Positions 62,756 through 64,000 of a stretch of DNA of 64,000 nucleotides are shown piece after piece. The notes below the pieces were generated by a model, which saw nothing but the letters and a program-made list of their open reading frames with translations, ran no database searches and had not been told where the DNA came from. Both the position numbers and the translations under genes were made by a program. Source of the DNA: Paramecium pentaurelia (taxonomy: Eukaryota > Ciliophora > Oligohymenophorea > Peniculida > Parameciidae); NCBI GenBank assembly GCA_905183005.1, contig CAJJDO010000128.1, positions 128,182 through 192,181 of the forward strand, given 5' to 3'. How positions within the stretch are numbered: position 1 is the first letter of the stretch; the number at the start of each line of letters is the position of its first letter.

Positions 62756-63994
62756 TCATTTGAAACCAGGAAGAACCGTCGGCTTGCCCAATTTTAACAT
62801 TCTTCTCTTATTTAGGTACTTCATCGATACGAAACCTAATCTCAAATAAAATCTAAAAAACTAATAAAAACAAATCAAATACCTCATTAAATGATTACAA
62901 TCTCTACCACATCTTTTATGGAATGCTTGCATCCTATTAATAAATCTTTTGAATTCATTAAAATTCAATTAACCATTCTTACTTAATTTGATAATCATCT
63001 CAACTATATCTGGAGTCTTATTTAAGTTTCCAAACATAGACTCTAAAATTTTATCATTTATTTCTTAAGCTAATTCGTATCCTGGAGTTCTGTTAATTGC
63101 CTTTTAAATAATATCTTATTCATTCTATTCAGGTATCTCATTTGAAATTTGATCATAAAATATTTTCTCCTCTTGTTATTTATCATCATAATCCTATTAC
63201 AATTTATTTAAAACAAGATCATCTTTTGTTTTATTCCTAGGAGTATAATACTCACGAGGTGAAGTATTTTATGATTGTGTACCTGCTGTAGTGTACATTC
63301 TTCTATGTTACTAATTCCAATGTTTTTCCTCTTATTATTCATATATTTTTTATTTCAAAGATTTTCTCTTTGTTAAATTCTTTTGATCTTTCAATTAACT
63401 ATTGTAAAGTTATGTTGAAAATTATTCCTATTCAAGTTTCAGACTTTGTATTTTACTTTTGTGTATTGAAGATGATGGAGAAGGGAATACATTTGTTTAA
63501 TGAGATGATTATTGATTTCGAGGAGAAGGTAGATTGGAATTAGTAGTTGATTGAATAGGGGATATAAGATTACCTAATCCCATGGTTCCAGCAGAATTGA
63601 AATTGCAAGTACTACTTGTAGTCAATTAATGTTATGAATTCATCTTACTAAAAGATCCTTATTATTATTTCTAATTATCTATTTATTCATTTTCTTATTA
63701 TGGATTATATTATTTTTCTATCTAATCTGATATCATTATTAAATCTGTCTATACTTATTAATCCTTTAAATCTTTTTTAGAATCACTCTATTTTATATGT
63801 AATTATTTTTTTTCTTATTTTATAGAATTCTATCTGTTCATATTAATATTTTGAGATGATTTTGCTTTTGATAATGGATAATGTGGTGATAATTAATTTA
63901 AAGTGGATGTATTTCCAATCTTAAGAACATCCATTTTATTTGTTAATTATCCAAATGAATCTATCTTTTTTTAATTGCTACTAGCAGATGACAT
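62756..63994 (-). CDS. Gln/Ser-rich protein with EF-hand-like C-terminus
   Basis: About 400 residues from MSSASSNQKKIDSFGQLTNK (63992-63994). The first 250 residues are disordered, Ser/Asn/Gln-rich (MGLGNLISPIQSTTNSNLPS), followed by a charged stretch. A helical pair LESMFGNLNKTPDIVEMI and IKLSKNGQLNFNEFKRFINR looks like an EF-hand of which the loop keeps NGQLNFNEF but lacks some canonical acidic ligands. A 30-nt intron lies at 62853-62882, after HLMR. The end is YLRLGFVSMKYLNKRRMLKL ... PGFK at TGA 62756-62758. Family unknown; Ca2+ binding is doubtful. Confidence 0.6.
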
Positions 63995-64000
63995 ATTTCT

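Overview
The window is macronuclear-type DNA from a ciliate of the Paramecium type. It is very AT-rich (roughly 75-80 % by eye). Long protein-like frames appear only if TAA and TAG are read as glutamine and TGA as the sole stop. Exons are interrupted by tiny GT...AG introns (mostly 22-34 nt), many of which hide an in-frame TGA or restore the frame. Under this code nearly all of 1-12 kb, 14-28 kb and 33-64 kb resolves into tightly packed protein genes. I saw no tRNA, rRNA, CRISPR, telomere repeat or prokaryotic operon signal. All coding calls were made by hand translation, so intron borders are approximate where stated.

Left part (1-12 kb): a Ser/Thr protein kinase, an F-BAR plus TBC (Rab-GAP) fusion protein and histone H2A on the minus strand; then a DDRGK1/UFBP1 homologue (UFM1 pathway) and a small C2-like protein on the plus strand; a small unknown minus-strand gene; and a type I membrane protein whose 3' half is exactly duplicated across a single N (9806-10876 and 10878-11948), which looks like an assembly join.

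Centre (12-38 kb): a degraded gene near 13 kb, then one enormous minus-strand gene (about 14.4 kb, about 4,700 residues) with Sfi1-like L..F..W motifs. Its core is a 1,281-bp (427-residue) tandem repeat present about 6.6 times without a visible difference. After a gene-poor stretch (28.3-32.7 kb) holding relics, a second, very AT-rich Sfi1-like gene lies on the same strand. Both are candidate centrin-binding cytoskeletal proteins.

Right part (38-64 kb): a dense cluster with intergenic gaps of only 10-70 bp. It has a small membrane protein, a C2-domain protein with a myristoylation-type start, a Sec23/24-like zinc-finger plus vWA protein, a FYVE coiled-coil protein, VTA1 (ESCRT-III/Vps4 accessory) with a long poly-Gln tract, CFAP44 (cilium), CEP19 (basal body), an F-box-like protein, a Q/N-rich protein, a multi-ubiquitin-like-domain locus interrupted by one in-frame TGA, a coiled-coil protein, a tubulin-tyrosine-ligase-like enzyme and a Q-rich protein with an EF-hand-like C-terminus. 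Two themes recur: cilium/basal body/centrin cytoskeleton (Sfi1-like genes, CFAP44, CEP19, TTLL) and membrane traffic (F-BAR-TBC, Sec23-like, FYVE, VTA1). Such mixing is normal for a ciliate chromosome and need not mean a functional cluster.
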